From an uncultured Prevotella sp. (GTDB lineage: Bacteria; Bacteroidota; Bacteroidia; Bacteroidales; Bacteroidaceae): a stretch of DNA of 12,707 nt. The position numbers and the translations under genes are program-made. Numbering within the stretch: position 1 is the first letter of the stretch; every line of letters starts with the position of its first letter. The stretch spans positions 1 through 12,707 of the forward strand of contig UQPD01000075.1 of NCBI GenBank assembly GCA_900542795.1, read 5' to 3'. The notes below the pieces were generated by a model that saw nothing but the letters and a program-made list of their open reading frames with translations, was not told where the DNA came from and made no database searches. This document shows, in pieces, positions 6,121-12,707 of this stretch.

Positions 6121-7443
6121 TCAGAAAGATATTACAGAACCAGGAGTGGTGGGCTCGGCAGGAGCTGCAGCAGCCTCTAATTCAATGGGCAAATTGTTAT
6201 AAGACTTTGCCTTGATGTCCTGCAACGATTCTTTTGAACGCTTGTAAGTAGGAGTGAGTTCAACAAGAGAGATAATTTCTTCATTGTCGAGATCATCCAA
6301 ACCGAAGAGGAAGTAACGCGGACGACGACGGAGCGTATTCTTCTTGTCGTTACCATAATACTGCTCACGACGTTCATCGTTTTCTTCGTTACGTTCAATT
6401 TCAATTTGTCTGCGCGACTCTGCCTGTGCGTTCATACGGTCGTTGATGCCTGGCACATTATTGATGCCAAAACCTGTGGCAAGAATGGTAATCTTAACCT
6501 GCTTGCCGAGTGAAGGATCGGTATTCAAACCCCACTTGGTTTCTACATCGTCGTGGAACTTCGACATAAAGTCGTGCACCTCGTTCATTTCCTCCATCAT
6601 CAAAGTATCGCCTTCGTTTTCGGCACAGAATGAGATAGAGAGCAACACCTTCTTTGAATTGAAGATGTCGTTGTTGTTAAGAAGCGGTGAGTGCAGTGCC
6701 GATTCGATGGCTTTGCTTACACGGTTTTCGCCTTCGCCATAACCTGTTGACATAATAGCCACACCACCATCCTTAAGCACAGTACATACATCACGGAAGT
6801 CGAGGTTGATGACACCGTGCATGGTGATGATTTCGGCAATAGAACGTGCAGCCACGCTCAATGTATTATCAGCCTTTTCAAAAGCCGAAAGCACATTCAA
6901 CTCAGGACAGATTTCGCGCAAGCGCTCGTTATTGATAACAAGCAAGGCATCCACGTGTTTAGAGATTTCCTCTACACCATCAAGCGCTTGGTCAATCTTT
7001 TTGTTACCTTCGAAAAGGAAGGGAATTGTGACGATACCGACGGTAAGGATGCCCATTGACTTAGCTTCGCGAGCTATGACAGGAGCAGCACCTGTACCCG
7101 TACCACCACCCATACCAGCAGTGATAAACACCATTTTGGTGCCATCGTCTAACATGGCATGAATTTGGTCAACACTTTCCTCGGCTGCCTTACGAGCACG
7201 CTCCGGACGGTTACCAGCACCCAAACCTTCCTTGCCTAATTGCAAACGAACAGGCACGGGAGAGTCGGCAAGTGCTTTAGAATCGGTATTACAAACCACA
7301 AAGTTCACATCGTGAATGCCCTCACGATACATGTGGTTAACGGCATTGCCACCGCCACCGCCTACACCAATTACTTTAATAATTGAGGGTGTGGTTGTGG
7401 GAACACCCATATCTATAAGGAGGTCATTATTTTCTTCGCCCAT
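6121..7443 (-). CDS. ftsZ: Cell division GTPase FtsZ (tandem copy 1, canonical)
   Basis: FtsZ polymerises at mid-cell into the ring that organises division. The 440-residue protein has the canonical T1 loop GVGGGGGNAVNHM (26-38), the T3 loop GLGAGNRPE (73-81), the tubulin signature GGGTGTG (112-118) and the T7 loop N213-L-D215-F-R-D218. After the core comes a short charged linker (about 334-370, rich in E, R and N), then the block RRRPRYFLF (372-380), an acidic DDLDNEE helix and TPTYKR (397-402). That last motif probably serves as the FtsA-binding peptide. A further roughly 38-residue tail, ending in an alanine/proline-rich stretch, is absent from copy 2. It starts 14 bases after the ftsA stop, the standard dcw arrangement, so it is the likely main division FtsZ. 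No frame damage is seen. Confidence 0.97.
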   Translation of the reverse strand: MGEENNDLLIDMGVPTTTPSIIKVIGVGGGGGNAVNHMYREGIHDVNFVVCNTDSKALADSPVPVRLQLGKEGLGAGNRPERARKAAEESVDQIHAMLDDGTKMVFITAGMGGGTGTGAAPVIAREAKSMGILTVGIVTIPFLFEGNKKIDQALDGVEEISKHVDALLVINNERLREICPELNVLSAFEKADNTLSVAARSIAEIITMHGVINLDFRDVCTVLKDGGVAIMSTGYGEGENRVSKAIESALHSPLLNNNDIFNSKKVLLSISFCAENEGDTLMMEEMNEVHDFMSKFHDDVETKWGLNTDPSLGKQVKITILATGFGINNVPGINDRMNAQAESRRQIEIERNEENDERREQYYGNDKKNTLRRRPRYFLFGLDDLDNEEIISLVELTPTYKRSKESLQDIKAKSYNNLPIELEAAAAPAEPTTPGSVISF

Positions 7444-7457
7444 AATTGCAGAAAGTA

Positions 7458-8900
7458 TTATACATTATCGTCGTTTTCCTTCACCAAATTTCCGAAGAAG
7501 TTACCCATGCGGCCAAAGGTCTTCTTGATGCCATTCCATCTTGCCTTTTTGCGACGCTGACGTTCCTCTTCTTCCACGCGGCGACGTTCCTCTTCAGCAA
7601 TACGTGCTGCTTCTGCAGCAGCTGCACGCGCAGCAGCTTCCTCTTCAGCCTTACGTTGTGCCTCAGCAGCAGCTATTTCCTCGGGAGTGAGTTCGGGCTC
7701 TTTTTCCGCTTCATTGTCCGCAAAGAGATTAGGCTGACCCAAGTCGCCACCACAGCAGTTTATTTCGCCCTTATCAATAAGAGCTATAGCCGCATTGCAA
7801 TCGCCATCGGCATTCAAACCTGGATAATCGGGTGTGCGGAGGGGGATACGAATGTTGCGAACAAAGCGAATCTTCTCGAACTTTGTGTCGCGCACAAAAG
7901 CCTTGTCAATATTCTTCATGTGCGAAGCACCACCTGTTATGATAAGACCGCCTACGAGTTGACCATTGTCGAACTTGGAAAGCGAAATTTGGTGCATCAC
8001 ATTCAAGATGATTTCTTCAACACGTGCTTCAACCAAACCTGCGAATTCCTCAAAGGCTATGGTACGTCCATCGCGAAGTGTAATGGGCTTGTGGGTGGTA
8101 TCGTCTGCGGGAGAGATAGCACTGCCGTACTTTAATTTAAGTTCTTCAGCCTCATCATCCTCTATCTGCAACGACATAATGTCGCGGTTGATGTTGGCAC
8201 CGCCTAAGGGGATTACTGCCAAATGGCGGAGCAAGTTATTTTTATAAACAGCTACGGATGTGGTTTCTGCACCCATGTCAACAAACACACAGCCCGAGCG
8301 TTTTTCGGGTTCAGTAAGCATCACATCAGCCAAAGCCTGCACTGTGATGGGAAGATCGGCAATAGTCACCCCAGCGTTACGGAAGCAGTTGCGAATTTCT
8401 TCGCGCACGGTTGAGTTTGCCACAATGTTAAGATAATGACCCTCAATGCCCTCAGAGAGGATGCCTACGGGGTCAATTTGCACTTGTGTGCCGAGGTGGT
8501 ATTCTTGCGGAACAGCCTCAAGGATATCGCGGTCAGAGTTTGTCGATGTGCGGTTTTCGTCGCACATTGCATCGATCATCTCTTGCGTAATTTCTACTTT
8601 CGAATCGAAGTGACGCACCACAGTGTTAGCCACCGTATGCATGCCCATGCCACCGATGCCCACATAGACACGGCTTATGCTCTTTTGCATTTTCTGCTCG
8701 AGCTTATCCTTCATACTCATGATGCACTGCGTCATCTTGCTCACATTGTTAATGCGACCCTTGCGAATGAAGGTAGTAGAAGGCTCTTGGGCGAAGGCAA
8801 GCACTTGAATGGCGCCGTCGGGCTGCTTGCGACCAGCCACACCAGTCACCTTAGACGAGCCTAACTCGATAGCTACTATAAAGTTGTCTTCTGTTGCCAT
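7458..8900 (-). CDS. ftsA: Cell division protein FtsA
   Basis: FtsA is the actin-like ATPase that tethers FtsZ polymers to the inner membrane. Of 480 residues, the actin-fold core ends near 375. It shows the first phosphate loop IELGSSKVTGV (11-21), the second phosphate loop FVDMGAETTSVAVY (206-219) and the adenosine motif GGLIITGGASHM (317-328), with the FtsA-specific 1C-like domain between loops 1 and 2. After the core come a Cys-Cys-Gly-Gly stretch (382-385) and an Ala/Glu/Arg-rich segment (about 404-453) predicted to be one long charged helix. An amphipathic membrane-targeting helix closes the protein (W455-NGIKKTFGRMGNFFGNLV). The charged helical linker makes it longer than the roughly 420 residues of E. 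coli FtsA. It lies between ftsQ (104-base gap) and ftsZ copy 1. Confidence 0.97.
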   Translation of the reverse strand: MATEDNFIVAIELGSSKVTGVAGRKQPDGAIQVLAFAQEPSTTFIRKGRINNVSKMTQCIMSMKDKLEQKMQKSISRVYVGIGGMGMHTVANTVVRHFDSKVEITQEMIDAMCDENRTSTNSDRDILEAVPQEYHLGTQVQIDPVGILSEGIEGHYLNIVANSTVREEIRNCFRNAGVTIADLPITVQALADVMLTEPEKRSGCVFVDMGAETTSVAVYKNNLLRHLAVIPLGGANINRDIMSLQIEDDEAEELKLKYGSAISPADDTTHKPITLRDGRTIAFEEFAGLVEARVEEIILNVMHQISLSKFDNGQLVGGLIITGGASHMKNIDKAFVRDTKFEKIRFVRNIRIPLRTPDYPGLNADGDCNAAIALIDKGEINCCGGDLGQPNLFADNEAEKEPELTPEEIAAAEAQRKAEEEAAARAAAAEAARIAEEERRRVEEEERQRRKKARWNGIKKTFGRMGNFFGNLVKENDDNV

Positions 8901-8949
8901 TATATCGTTTTTTTGTATTTGTCGTTATATATATAATATAGGAGTATAA

Positions 8950-8980
8950 TGTACGCGACCTTCTTAAAAGAGCGCGTACA
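8950..8980. promoter_or_regulatory. Perfect 8-bp inverted repeat between ftsQ and ftsA
   Basis: TGTACGCG (8950-8957) and CGCGTACA (8973-8980) are perfect inverted copies separated by 15 bases. No T-run follows on the transcribed strand, so this is not an ordinary terminator. It could be an operator or an mRNA hairpin in the 104-base gap. AT-alternating sequence (8926-8940) lies between it and the ftsA start. No TAnnTTTG box is seen in this gap. Confidence 0.5.
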
Positions 8981-9004
8981 CAGTAGTAGGGATTTGTTAA
9001 GAAA

Positions 9005-9742
9005 TCAGCTCTTGGCAGCTTTGCGTCCCACAATTTGTGAAACATGTTCCACTGAGATGGCAGCATACTTATTCCATCCCACCTCGGGCAACACCTTCTC
9101 GTAGAAAGTATAGAGGTTGCGGAACTTAGTGCTGATGCTGTCTGCCGTACCAAACACAATGACATGATTGCCTACACGCGGCACCATCTCGATGCGCTGT
9201 TGAGGAGTAACGTAGATTTGTTCAATTTGGTCGTTCCAAAAAGAGTCGTTGTGTAAAAAACGTCCCAACTTAACCAATTGCTTTTTGGCAAAATCGCGCG
9301 TTACGTTTCCTGTTGCTACAATAAGGTCGGCTGAATATCCTTGCGGATTCATCGGATTTCCTTTATCGTCAATGTAATAGTTTTCGCCATTATCGGCTAT
9401 AACGCGCAACAAGGGCAGACGTTGCTGAATAAGCACGTTCACTACACCATCGGGCGATTTGTAGCACGACACAGAGTCGATAAACGAGTTCTTTTTCAAA
9501 GCTCGCTCTATTTCCGTACCGTCAATCTGCTTCATTTGTCTACCTACAGGATAGAGTCCTGAAGCACGTAGTATGCGGTCGGCTTCCTCAGCTGTAATAA
9601 AGCCAGCATGCGAGCTATCGGCTACGGTGAAACTTACTTGTCGGCACACCGTTTTATTGCCATGTGTAGTGAAGTCAGCAAAAGCAAAACCCAAATACAC
9701 CACAATGCCTACAAGCAGCACCAATTTAATTAGGGTTTTCAT
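9005..9742 (-). CDS. ftsQ: Cell division protein FtsQ/DivIB
   Basis: FtsQ is a bitopic inner-membrane protein that links early and late divisome parts through its periplasmic domain and binds FtsB and FtsL. The 245-residue product has a short N-terminal cytoplasmic end, one membrane helix at about residues 4-22, and a periplasmic part. This begins with a POTRA-like region (FTVADSSHAGFITAEEADRIL) and continues with a beta domain containing VLIQQRLPLLRVI, YYIDDKGNPM and the C-terminal RNLYTFYEKVLPEVGW segment. The block SPDGVVNVLIQQRLPLLRVI and the position between murC and ftsA support the assignment, as FtsQ sequences diverge strongly. The very short cytoplasmic N-terminus is typical of Bacteroidetes FtsQ. 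No frameshift is seen. Confidence 0.9.
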   Translation of the reverse strand: MKTLIKLVLLVGIVVYLGFAFADFTTHGNKTVCRQVSFTVADSSHAGFITAEEADRILRASGLYPVGRQMKQIDGTEIERALKKNSFIDSVSCYKSPDGVVNVLIQQRLPLLRVIADNGENYYIDDKGNPMNPQGYSADLIVATGNVTRDFAKKQLVKLGRFLHNDSFWNDQIEQIYVTPQQRIEMVPRVGNHVIVFGTADSISTKFRNLYTFYEKVLPEVGWNKYAAISVEHVSQIVGRKAAKS

Positions 9743-9774
9743 ATAAGGGGTATAAAGGGTTATTGTGTTCAGTA

Positions 9775-9855
9775 GGGGCTATTGGGCTTATTGGGGTTAT
9801 TGGGCTATAAGAGATGTTTGAATTTTACTTACAACCTCCTATAACCTAATAACCC
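9775..9855. repeat. 9-bp tandem repeat and long hairpin between murC and ftsQ
   Basis: Four consecutive 9-mers on the + strand are GGGGCTATT (9775), GGGCTTATT (9784), GGGGTTATT (9793) and GGGCTATAA (9802). The last two pair with a diverged inverted copy, TATAACCTAATAACCC (9840-9855). Pairing covers 16 positions with one wobble and one mismatch, around a 30-base loop. It lies in the 151-base gap between murC and ftsQ, which holds no gene. There is no T-run of terminator type. It could modulate readthrough or be a mobile or slippage-generated repeat. Confidence 0.65.
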
Positions 9856-9893
9856 TCTTTACATGATAACCTCATAGTCCCTTTCAACGGAAC

Positions 9894-11255
9894 TTACTTC
9901 TTTTCCAAAATCTCCTTAATTTGCGGTATATAGTTTACCGCATCACCTGCACCAAGCACAATGAGAACATCAAAGTCGTGTGCCTCAACAAAGGCAGGGA
10001 TATCTGTTTTTTGAATAAGATATTTCTCAATGCCTGGACGCAAATTGTTGTAGATAATATCGCTGGTAACACCAGGAATGGGCTTTTCGCGTGCAGGATA
10101 AATCTCGGTAAGAATAACCTCGTCGAGCAAAGAGAGACTATCGGCAAAATCCATATAGAAATCACGCGTACGGGTGTAAAGGTGCGGCTGGAAGATAGCA
10201 GCAATTTTACGACCATTAAACACCTCGCGAATACTCAAAATGCTCTGCTTAATTTCGGCTGGATGGTGTGCATAGTCTGAAAGAAGCACATGACGATCGT
10301 TTTTCAATGCAAAGTCAAAGCGGCGATCTACACCAGCAAACGAAGCCATAGCACTTCGAATTTCTTCGGGAGTAGCTCCAGCTATTTGTGCCAATGCCAT
10401 AGCTGCAATACCATTGTCGATGTTAATGCTTACAGGCACACCCAACTCCACATTGCTAATATTGCCAAGTGGCGAAACAAAGTCGAAGACGATGGTACCC
10501 CCACCAATGCGAATATTCTCAGCATGGAAGTCACCTTCTGTACGGTCGTAGGTATAAACCTTCACACCCTCTTGCGGATTGGGCTGCATCTTAAGATTGC
10601 GGTGAATGATAAGTGCACCTCCGGGCTGAATGAGTTCAGTGTAATGGCGGAAGCTCTCAAGATAAGCTTCTTCAGTGCCATAGATGTCGAGATGGTCGGC
10701 ATCTGTAGCCGTGATTACCGTTGCAAAGGGACGCAGATGATGAAAAGAGCGATCGAACTCATCAGCTTCTATCACCACATAGGGTGAATCTTTGCTCAAA
10801 AGATAGTTTGTACCGTAGTTTTTGGTGATACCTCCCAAAAAGGCATTGCAACCCACATGGCTTTCGTGGAGCAAATGTGCCGTCATGGAAGTAGTAGTAG
10901 TTTTGCCATGTGTGCCCGCTACACAGAGTCCCTTCATGGAACGGGTGAGTGTGCCAAGCACTTGTGCACGTTTTTGTATATCGAATCCGTTTTCACGGAA
11001 ATAAGTCAATTCCTTATGTGTTTCGGGAATGGCGGGTGTATAAACCACAAGAGTTTCTGCCTTATCACGACAAGCGGCAGGAATCAACTCTGGATTATCT
11101 TCATAATGTATATCGGCTCCTTCGGCACGGAGTTCTTCAGTAAGTTCGCAAGGTGTGCGGTCGTAACCAGCCACTACCAAGCCTTTTGAAAGGAAATAAC
11201 GCTCTAAGGCGCTCATGCCGATGCCACCGGCACCGATAAAATATACTGACTTCAT
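9894..11255 (-). CDS. murC: UDP-N-acetylmuramate--L-alanine ligase MurC
   Basis: MurC adds L-alanine to UDP-MurNAc with ATP, the first peptide step of peptidoglycan precursor synthesis in the cytoplasm. The 453-residue protein has the N-terminal Rossmann motif GAGGIGMSALERYF (8-21), the ATP-binding loop GTHGKTTTT (114-122), the substrate region EADEFDRSFHHL (163-174) and DADHLDIYGT (185-194). The C-terminal domain carries YAHHPAEI (328-335) and FQPHLYTRTRDF (355-366). Length and domain order are normal. The segment NIDNGIAAMALA (278-289) stands where many MurC proteins have HN-containing residues; I believe this is a Bacteroidales lineage feature, not a defect. It lies between murG and ftsQ and starts 58 bases after murG. 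Confidence 0.97.
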   Translation of the reverse strand: MKSVYFIGAGGIGMSALERYFLSKGLVVAGYDRTPCELTEELRAEGADIHYEDNPELIPAACRDKAETLVVYTPAIPETHKELTYFRENGFDIQKRAQVLGTLTRSMKGLCVAGTHGKTTTTSMTAHLLHESHVGCNAFLGGITKNYGTNYLLSKDSPYVVIEADEFDRSFHHLRPFATVITATDADHLDIYGTEEAYLESFRHYTELIQPGGALIIHRNLKMQPNPQEGVKVYTYDRTEGDFHAENIRIGGGTIVFDFVSPLGNISNVELGVPVSINIDNGIAAMALAQIAGATPEEIRSAMASFAGVDRRFDFALKNDRHVLLSDYAHHPAEIKQSILSIREVFNGRKIAAIFQPHLYTRTRDFYMDFADSLSLLDEVILTEIYPAREKPIPGVTSDIIYNNLRPGIEKYLIQKTDIPAFVEAHDFDVLIVLGAGDAVNYIPQIKEILEKK

Positions 11256-11313
11256 TATGTTTATGTGCTAATTTAATATCAGTTCTATTGTTTTGATGTT
11301 CACCCTTTAGGCA

Positions 11314-12429
11314 TTACTTGCCCATAGCCAACTTTATTACCTCATCGGCAATGTCGGATGCTGCATTAGGACGAGCCAAAGCTATGATGTTGCGACTAAG
11401 AGATTCCAACTTCTCGTGGTCGGACACCGTGTTAATTGCTTTAGGCAATAAAGTGCGACGTGCATCAGCATCGGCAATGTAAAGAGCTGCATTTTTCTGT
11501 ACCAAAGCCAAAGCATTTTTGGTTTGATGATCCTCAGCCACATTAGGCGAAGGAACTAAGATAACTGGTTTACCCAACAAGCAGAACTCTGAGATGCTAC
11601 CCGCACCAGCACGCGAGATAACCAAATCAGCGGCAGTATAAGCCATACGCATATCACTGATAAAGTCCATCACCTTGAGGTTTTCAGGACATCCGCGGCG
11701 TTCCAACTCAGCCTTGATTTCTGCGCTATAATACTTACCCGTTTGCCAGATAAACTGCACCTTGCTTTGTTGCTTTACCAAGGGGAGATTACCTAAGATG
11801 CTTTCGTTGAGCGTTCGAGCACCCAATGAACCTCCCACAATGAGAATGGTTTGCTTGCCAGGTACCAAATCAAAACTACGTACAGCATCGGCTTGCGACA
11901 CATTGCCGTCTAACAAATTCTGACGCACAGGGTTACCCGTAAACAAAATTTTATCGGCAGGGAAGAAGCGATCCATACCCTCGTATGCCACACAAATTTT
12001 GCGTGCTTTCTTAGCCAACAATTTATTGGTTACACCTGCATACGAGTTTTGTTCTTGCAGCAAAGTAGGGATGCCCAAGCTTTCTGCAACATTGAGCGTA
12101 GGTCCGCTGGCATAGCCACCCACACCTACTGCAACTTGCGGACGGAAGTCGCGAATGATTTGACGAGCCATGTTACGGCTCTTCATTATTTTGAAAAGAA
12201 CAGAAATGTTCTTCAATATGTTTTTACGGTTAAAGCCTGCAATGGGCAGACCTTTAATTTCGTATCCTGCAGCAGGCACACGCTGCATTTCCATACGACC
12301 TTCAGCGCCCACGAACAATATCTTTGCATCGGGGCGCTTAGCACGTATTTCATTGGCAATAGACACCGCTGGAAAGATGTGTCCACCGGTTCCACCGCCA
12401 CTGATAATGACTCTTAATTCATCGTTCAT
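11314..12429 (-). CDS. murG: Undecaprenyldiphospho-muramoylpentapeptide GlcNAc transferase MurG
   Basis: MurG transfers GlcNAc from UDP-GlcNAc to lipid I to form lipid II on the inner face of the cytoplasmic membrane. The 371-residue protein shows the glycosyltransferase motifs in order: GGGTGGHIFPA (11-21), GVGGYASGP (102-110), TGNPVR (164-169), GGSLGA (199-204), SRAGAGSISE (272-281) and EDHQTKNA (299-306). The length is normal. The start ATG is supported by the glycine loop following at residue 11. It is the first gene of this minus-strand cluster. At least 278 gene-free bases lie upstream, so it has its own promoter, and ftsW is not immediately adjacent. No defect is seen. Confidence 0.97.
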   Translation of the reverse strand: MNDELRVIISGGGTGGHIFPAVSIANEIRAKRPDAKILFVGAEGRMEMQRVPAAGYEIKGLPIAGFNRKNILKNISVLFKIMKSRNMARQIIRDFRPQVAVGVGGYASGPTLNVAESLGIPTLLQEQNSYAGVTNKLLAKKARKICVAYEGMDRFFPADKILFTGNPVRQNLLDGNVSQADAVRSFDLVPGKQTILIVGGSLGARTLNESILGNLPLVKQQSKVQFIWQTGKYYSAEIKAELERRGCPENLKVMDFISDMRMAYTAADLVISRAGAGSISEFCLLGKPVILVPSPNVAEDHQTKNALALVQKNAALYIADADARRTLLPKAINTVSDHEKLESLSRNIIALARPNAASDIADEVIKLAMGK

Positions 12430-12453
12430 AAGTGGTTACTATATAGTACAGCG

Positions 12454-12461
12454 CAAATTTA
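12454..12461 (-). promoter_or_regulatory. -7 box upstream of murG
   Basis: The minus strand reads TAAATTTG, a perfect match to TAnnTTTG, 24 bases before the murG ATG. A start site near 12447 would leave a leader of about 18 bases. No TTG stands at the expected -33 position; that region holds the inverted repeat TGCTTG-N8-CAAGCA (12481-12500), which might be an operator. Confidence 0.5.
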
Positions 12462-12546
12462 GCAATTATTTTTGGGCTTTTGCTTGATTTTCGGCAAGCA
12501 TTTTGAAAAAAAGTTACAACAAGACAGAATGAAGACTATAAGTGTG

Positions 12547-12554
12547 CAAACATA
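12547..12554 (-). promoter_or_regulatory. Second possible -7 box upstream of murG
   Basis: The minus strand reads TATGTTTG, again a full match to TAnnTTTG. It would give a leader of about 110 bases to murG. The best upstream TTG is too far away (32 bases), so this is a weaker or alternative promoter candidate. Confidence 0.35.
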
Positions 12555-12707
12555 TATATAACAATCATCGTTTTATTTTCGGAATTCAAACAAAAATCCT
12601 TGAAAGGCAACGCGCTTTTCGTCACCTTCCAAGGTAGGGTGTTCAAAATTCGCATTTTTTCTGCACGATTTATGATAGAATCATCAATGTTTCATGCGCC
12701 AGCCTCA

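Larger units (their letters stand above)
12430..12707. other. Gene-free region upstream of murG
   Basis: No reading frame of note is present on either strand across 278 bases up to the end of the window. It contains two -7-like boxes facing murG, an inverted repeat at 12481-12500, and at 12635-12656 a motif (GTTCAAAATTCGCATT, preceded by TAGG) also found at 363-382. The rest is AT-rich with no visible signal. Confidence 0.6.

Noticed and set aside
7446..8135. 229-codon open frame on the + strand antisense to ftsA
   Set aside because: It is fully antisense to clearly coding ftsA; the product is a low-complexity Phe/Ser/Cys-rich translation, and the openness follows from the codon use of ftsA.
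8926..8940. AT-alternating run as a promoter for ftsA
   Set aside because: No TAnnTTTG box or properly spaced TTG could be found there on the minus strand.
8851..9165. 104-codon minus-strand frame across the ftsQ-ftsA gap
   Set aside because: It overlaps the 3' part of ftsQ in another frame and runs across the inverted repeat; composition is not protein-like and there is no recognisable domain.

Overview
The window looks like chromosomal DNA of a member of the Bacteroidales, with Prevotellaceae as a plausible but unproven family. Three things point there. Several intergenic regions carry the Bacteroidetes -7 box TAnnTTTG, while strong Shine-Dalgarno sequences are scarce. The FtsZ proteins share the segment SPLLNNNDIF and an arginine/proline-rich C-terminal block. 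The cell-wall cluster has the order murG-murC-ftsQ-ftsA-ftsZ-yqeY.

Region 1 (1-591) has no convincing gene. It holds a short CG run, a sequence motif that recurs at the far end of the window, and a 22-bp periodic operator-like array just upstream of a good -7 box. Region 2 (592-2589, + strand) is a P1B-2 type Zn/Cd/Pb exporting ATPase whose N-terminus is a His/Cys-rich tail instead of an HMA domain. A strong terminator (about 2596-2645) and a roughly 185-bp hairpin-forming repeat (2648-2832) separate it from the convergent genes of region 3. Region 3 (2831-4102, - strand) is a two-gene unit: a TSUP (TauE/SafE-like) transporter and a DUF1634 membrane protein. It has its own promoter, whose -33 box sits in the T-tract of the terminator ending the next operon.

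Region 4 (4259-12429, - strand) is the 3' half of a division and cell-wall (dcw) cluster, transcribed right to left: murG, murC, ftsQ, ftsA, ftsZ copy 1, ftsZ copy 2, yqeY. MurC and MurG make peptidoglycan precursors. FtsQ is a divisome membrane scaffold, FtsA anchors the ring to the membrane, and FtsZ forms the ring. The outstanding feature is two complete, tandem, diverged ftsZ genes. Both keep the GTP-binding and GTPase-activating residues. The second differs in the T3 loop/helix H3 region and at its C-terminal partner-binding end, and a strong hairpin terminator separates it from the first. The intergenic spaces of the cluster also hold a 9-bp tandem repeat with a long hairpin (ftsQ-murC) and a perfect 8-bp inverted repeat (ftsA-ftsQ). 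Upstream of murG there are at least 278 bases without a gene, so ftsW is not directly next to murG as it commonly is.

I found no rRNA, tRNA, CRISPR array, transposase or phage gene. The best candidate for something under-described is the tandem FtsZ pair; after it, the 22-bp array and the hairpin repeat.
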